Source of the DNA: REEB506 sp049317545
GTDB taxonomy: Bacteria > Pseudomonadota > Alphaproteobacteria > Caulobacterales > Aquidulcibacteraceae
Assembly (NCBI GenBank): GCA_049317545.1
Contig: JBMOIB010000064.1
Location: 1 to 16,475, forward strand
Length of the DNA stretch: 16,475 nt
Direction: 5' to 3'
Within the stretch, counting starts at the first letter, position 1. Each line of letters starts with the position of its first letter. Below the pieces are notes generated by a model. That model worked only from the letters and a program-made list of their open reading frames with translations. It was not told the DNA's origin and ran no database searches. Of the stretch, positions 15,227-16,475 are shown piece by piece. Made by a program: the position numbers and the translations under genes.

Positions 15227-15874
15227 TTAGAGCCCAAGCTCGATCGCGCGGATCGCCACACCGGTGCGATTGGCGACGTCGAATTTCTGGCAGAGACCGC
15301 GAACGAGCGCCTTCGTCGCGGACAATTCGATCCCCAAGGCTTCCGAGATGACCTTGTTCGGCGATCCCGCACACAAGAGCCGCAGCGCGGCGGCCTCGCG
15401 TTCGTTGAGCTGGGGACGCGCGGCAATGCGCGGTTCGCCGCCAGTCAGGAGCGATACGGGAAAGAAGCGTTCGCCAGACGCCACGAGCCGGATCGCGGCG
15501 ACGACCGCTTTCGCCGACATCGTTTTTGACAAGAGCCCGCCAAAGCCCAGCGAAACCCCAAGATCGAAGTCCCGACGGGTTGGGCTTCCGGAAATCAGGA
15601 TCACCCTCTCAGGCGCGCTCGGGCGCAATCGCTCGAAGAGGGCCTGAACGGTGGACACGCCGGGCATGCGCACGTCGATCAGCGAAACGTCGAAGGTCTG
15701 CGTGTCGTGGATATCGGCGATGGCGTCCAAGGATTCGGCGATCGTCGCGCGAATGTCTGGACACGTCGTTTCGATGAACGACCCAAGCGATTGGCCGAAT
15801 GACACATGGTCGTCGACGATCAGGAGCCGCAATTGGGGCTCGGAGGCCGTGAGATCTCCCGCCGTGTTCGCCAC
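15227..15874 (-). CDS. LuxR/NarL-family response regulator
   Basis: A 215-residue two-domain regulator. The receiver (about 16-132) has acidic residues D21 and D22, phospho-acceptor Asp67 in LIDVRMPG, S95 and K117. A LuxR-type helix-turn-helix spans 153-215: LNEREAAALRLLCAGSPNK, then VISEALGIELSATKALVRGL. The start is GTG 15874, chosen because GGAG (15882-15885 on the reverse strand) lies 7 nt upstream. The hybrid kinase starts 4 bp after its stop, so the two form an operon and probably a phospho-transfer pair. Target genes are unknown. It is divergent from the receiver-domain gene at 16185, with 310 bp between them. Confidence 0.93.
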   Translation of the reverse strand: MANTAGDLTASEPQLRLLIVDDHVSFGQSLGSFIETTCPDIRATIAESLDAIADIHDTQTFDVSLIDVRMPGVSTVQALFERLRPSAPERVILISGSPTRRDFDLGVSLGFGGLLSKTMSAKAVVAAIRLVASGERFFPVSLLTGGEPRIAARPQLNEREAAALRLLCAGSPNKVISEALGIELSATKALVRGLCQKFDVANRTGVAIRAIELGL

Positions 15875-16184
15875 AAGGTTTCTCCGTCGCTTGTCGAACG
15901 CGCGGCTCTCAAACGGATCGCGGACCGATATCTCAAGCGATCAATGTCAAAAGGTAACGAGCAAAATCAATAGTTAAACCGAACGTCAATCGCGTGTTTT
16001 TGGGGGTGACTGAATTCAGTAATGTTGTACGTGGCGGCATAAACGTCGTTAGGAAAGGATTAGCGGTAACGCGCTACGCTCCTCGCAACGCGCCAGACTG
16101 GTCGCGTTTCGCAGCGCCGTGAGCGGTCCTGACGAGGTAAATTCAGTTTGAAGGACGGCGAAAAGCCGCAACAGGAGCATCATC
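15875..16184. promoter_or_regulatory. 310-bp divergent region between two response-regulator genes
   Basis: No gene is supported here. The region is AT-richer around 15945-16060 and should carry the promoters for both divergent regulators. It holds a perfect 12-bp palindrome at 16009-16020, and AATTCAGT from its right half recurs at 16140-16147, close to the start of the right-hand gene. I could not place convincing -35/-10 pairs. Confidence 0.5.
16009..16020. promoter_or_regulatory. Perfect 12-bp palindrome, possible operator
   Basis: ACTGAATTCAGT is its own reverse complement and sits in the middle of the divergent regulator promoters. A half-site AATTCAGT recurs at 16140-16147. This arrangement fits binding of a dimeric regulator such as the adjacent LuxR-type protein, but that is inference. 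Confidence 0.4.
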
Positions 16185-16475
16185 GTGGATGCAAGCAACA
16201 TTGCTTCAGCGGCTCGTCCGCGCCTGTTGATCGTCGATGACGAGCCAGCCAATCTCGAGATGCTGTCGCGGCGGCTGTCCGTTCGCGGTTTCCAGTTGCT
16301 GACGGCGCCGTCGGGGCCGGCCGCGCTCAGCCTGATCAAGGAGGCGAGGCCCGATCTGGTTCTGCTCGACCTCATGATGCCCGGCATGTCTGGGATGGAG
16401 ACGCTCAGTCATATCCGCGAACGGATTTCGTCATCCGAACTTCCGGTGATCATGGTCACAGCCAACAATGACCGG
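16185..16475 (+). CDS. Receiver-domain protein, 3' end outside the window
   Basis: The first 97 codons of a gene cut by the window edge. They encode a receiver domain: LLIVDDEPANLEML (14-27) with D18 and D19, phospho-acceptor Asp62 in LLDLMMPGMSG (60-70), and VIMVTAN (88-94) with T92. The switch Lys would lie beyond the edge. The start is GTG 16185, chosen because AGGAG (16173-16177) lies 7 nt upstream and the frame begins cleanly there. The output domain is not visible; receivers of this kind are often followed by GGDEF, cyclase, phosphatase or kinase modules. It is divergent from the LuxR-type regulator operon. Confidence 0.88.
   Translation, partial: MDASNIASAARPRLLIVDDEPANLEMLSRRLSVRGFQLLTAPSGPAALSLIKEARPDLVLLDLMMPGMSGMETLSHIRERISSSELPVIMVTANNDR

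Overview
The window is GC-rich, densely coded bacterial chromosome. It looks like an aerobic alphaproteobacterium: there is a Tat-exported Rieske protein, an alphaproteobacterial petABC (cytochrome bc1) operon, oxygen-dependent hemF beside trmL, a type II NADH dehydrogenase and several hybrid two-component proteins. A lineage near Caulobacterales/Hyphomonadaceae is a guess from gene content only.

Layout, left to right. 1-219: a leader with a 17-bp tandem repeat, then a membrane-bound hybrid histidine kinase (220-2367, +). 2384-5576 is a minus-strand run transcribed trmL, hemF, lipoprotein alpha/beta hydrolase, then two small VOC-fold proteins, with gaps of 10 to 52 bp. Divergent from trmL, 5720-8624 (+) is petA-petB-petC, closed by a textbook UUCG terminator and followed by a REP-like double palindrome. 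Next come mtnP (+) and phhA (-), whose stop codons abut. NDH-2 (10761-12140, +) diverges from phhA.

Just after NDH-2 lies an open stretch of about 49 codons that resembles only the C-terminus of an M20 metallopeptidase, so it is probably a gene remnant. An AT-richer stretch with an inverted repeat and a possible promoter follows, then a TetR-like regulator (12622-13200, +). The right end is signalling: a minus-strand operon of a LuxR-type response regulator followed by a PAS hybrid kinase, ending at an intrinsic terminator, and a divergent receiver-domain protein cut by the window edge.

How the genes fit together: NDH-2 feeds electrons to quinone and the bc1 complex oxidises quinol and reduces cytochrome c. 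HemF belongs to the haem supply needed for cytochromes b and c1. MtnP (methionine salvage) and PhhA (phenylalanine to tyrosine) are stand-alone metabolic genes.

I did not find a clear new system. The most notable departures from the ordinary are a large periplasmic insertion in cytochrome b, the extra N-terminal membrane segments of the first kinase, the M20 remnant, and several unexplained palindromes or repeats between genes. All coordinates were read by eye. Family assignments rest on recognised motifs, not on searches.
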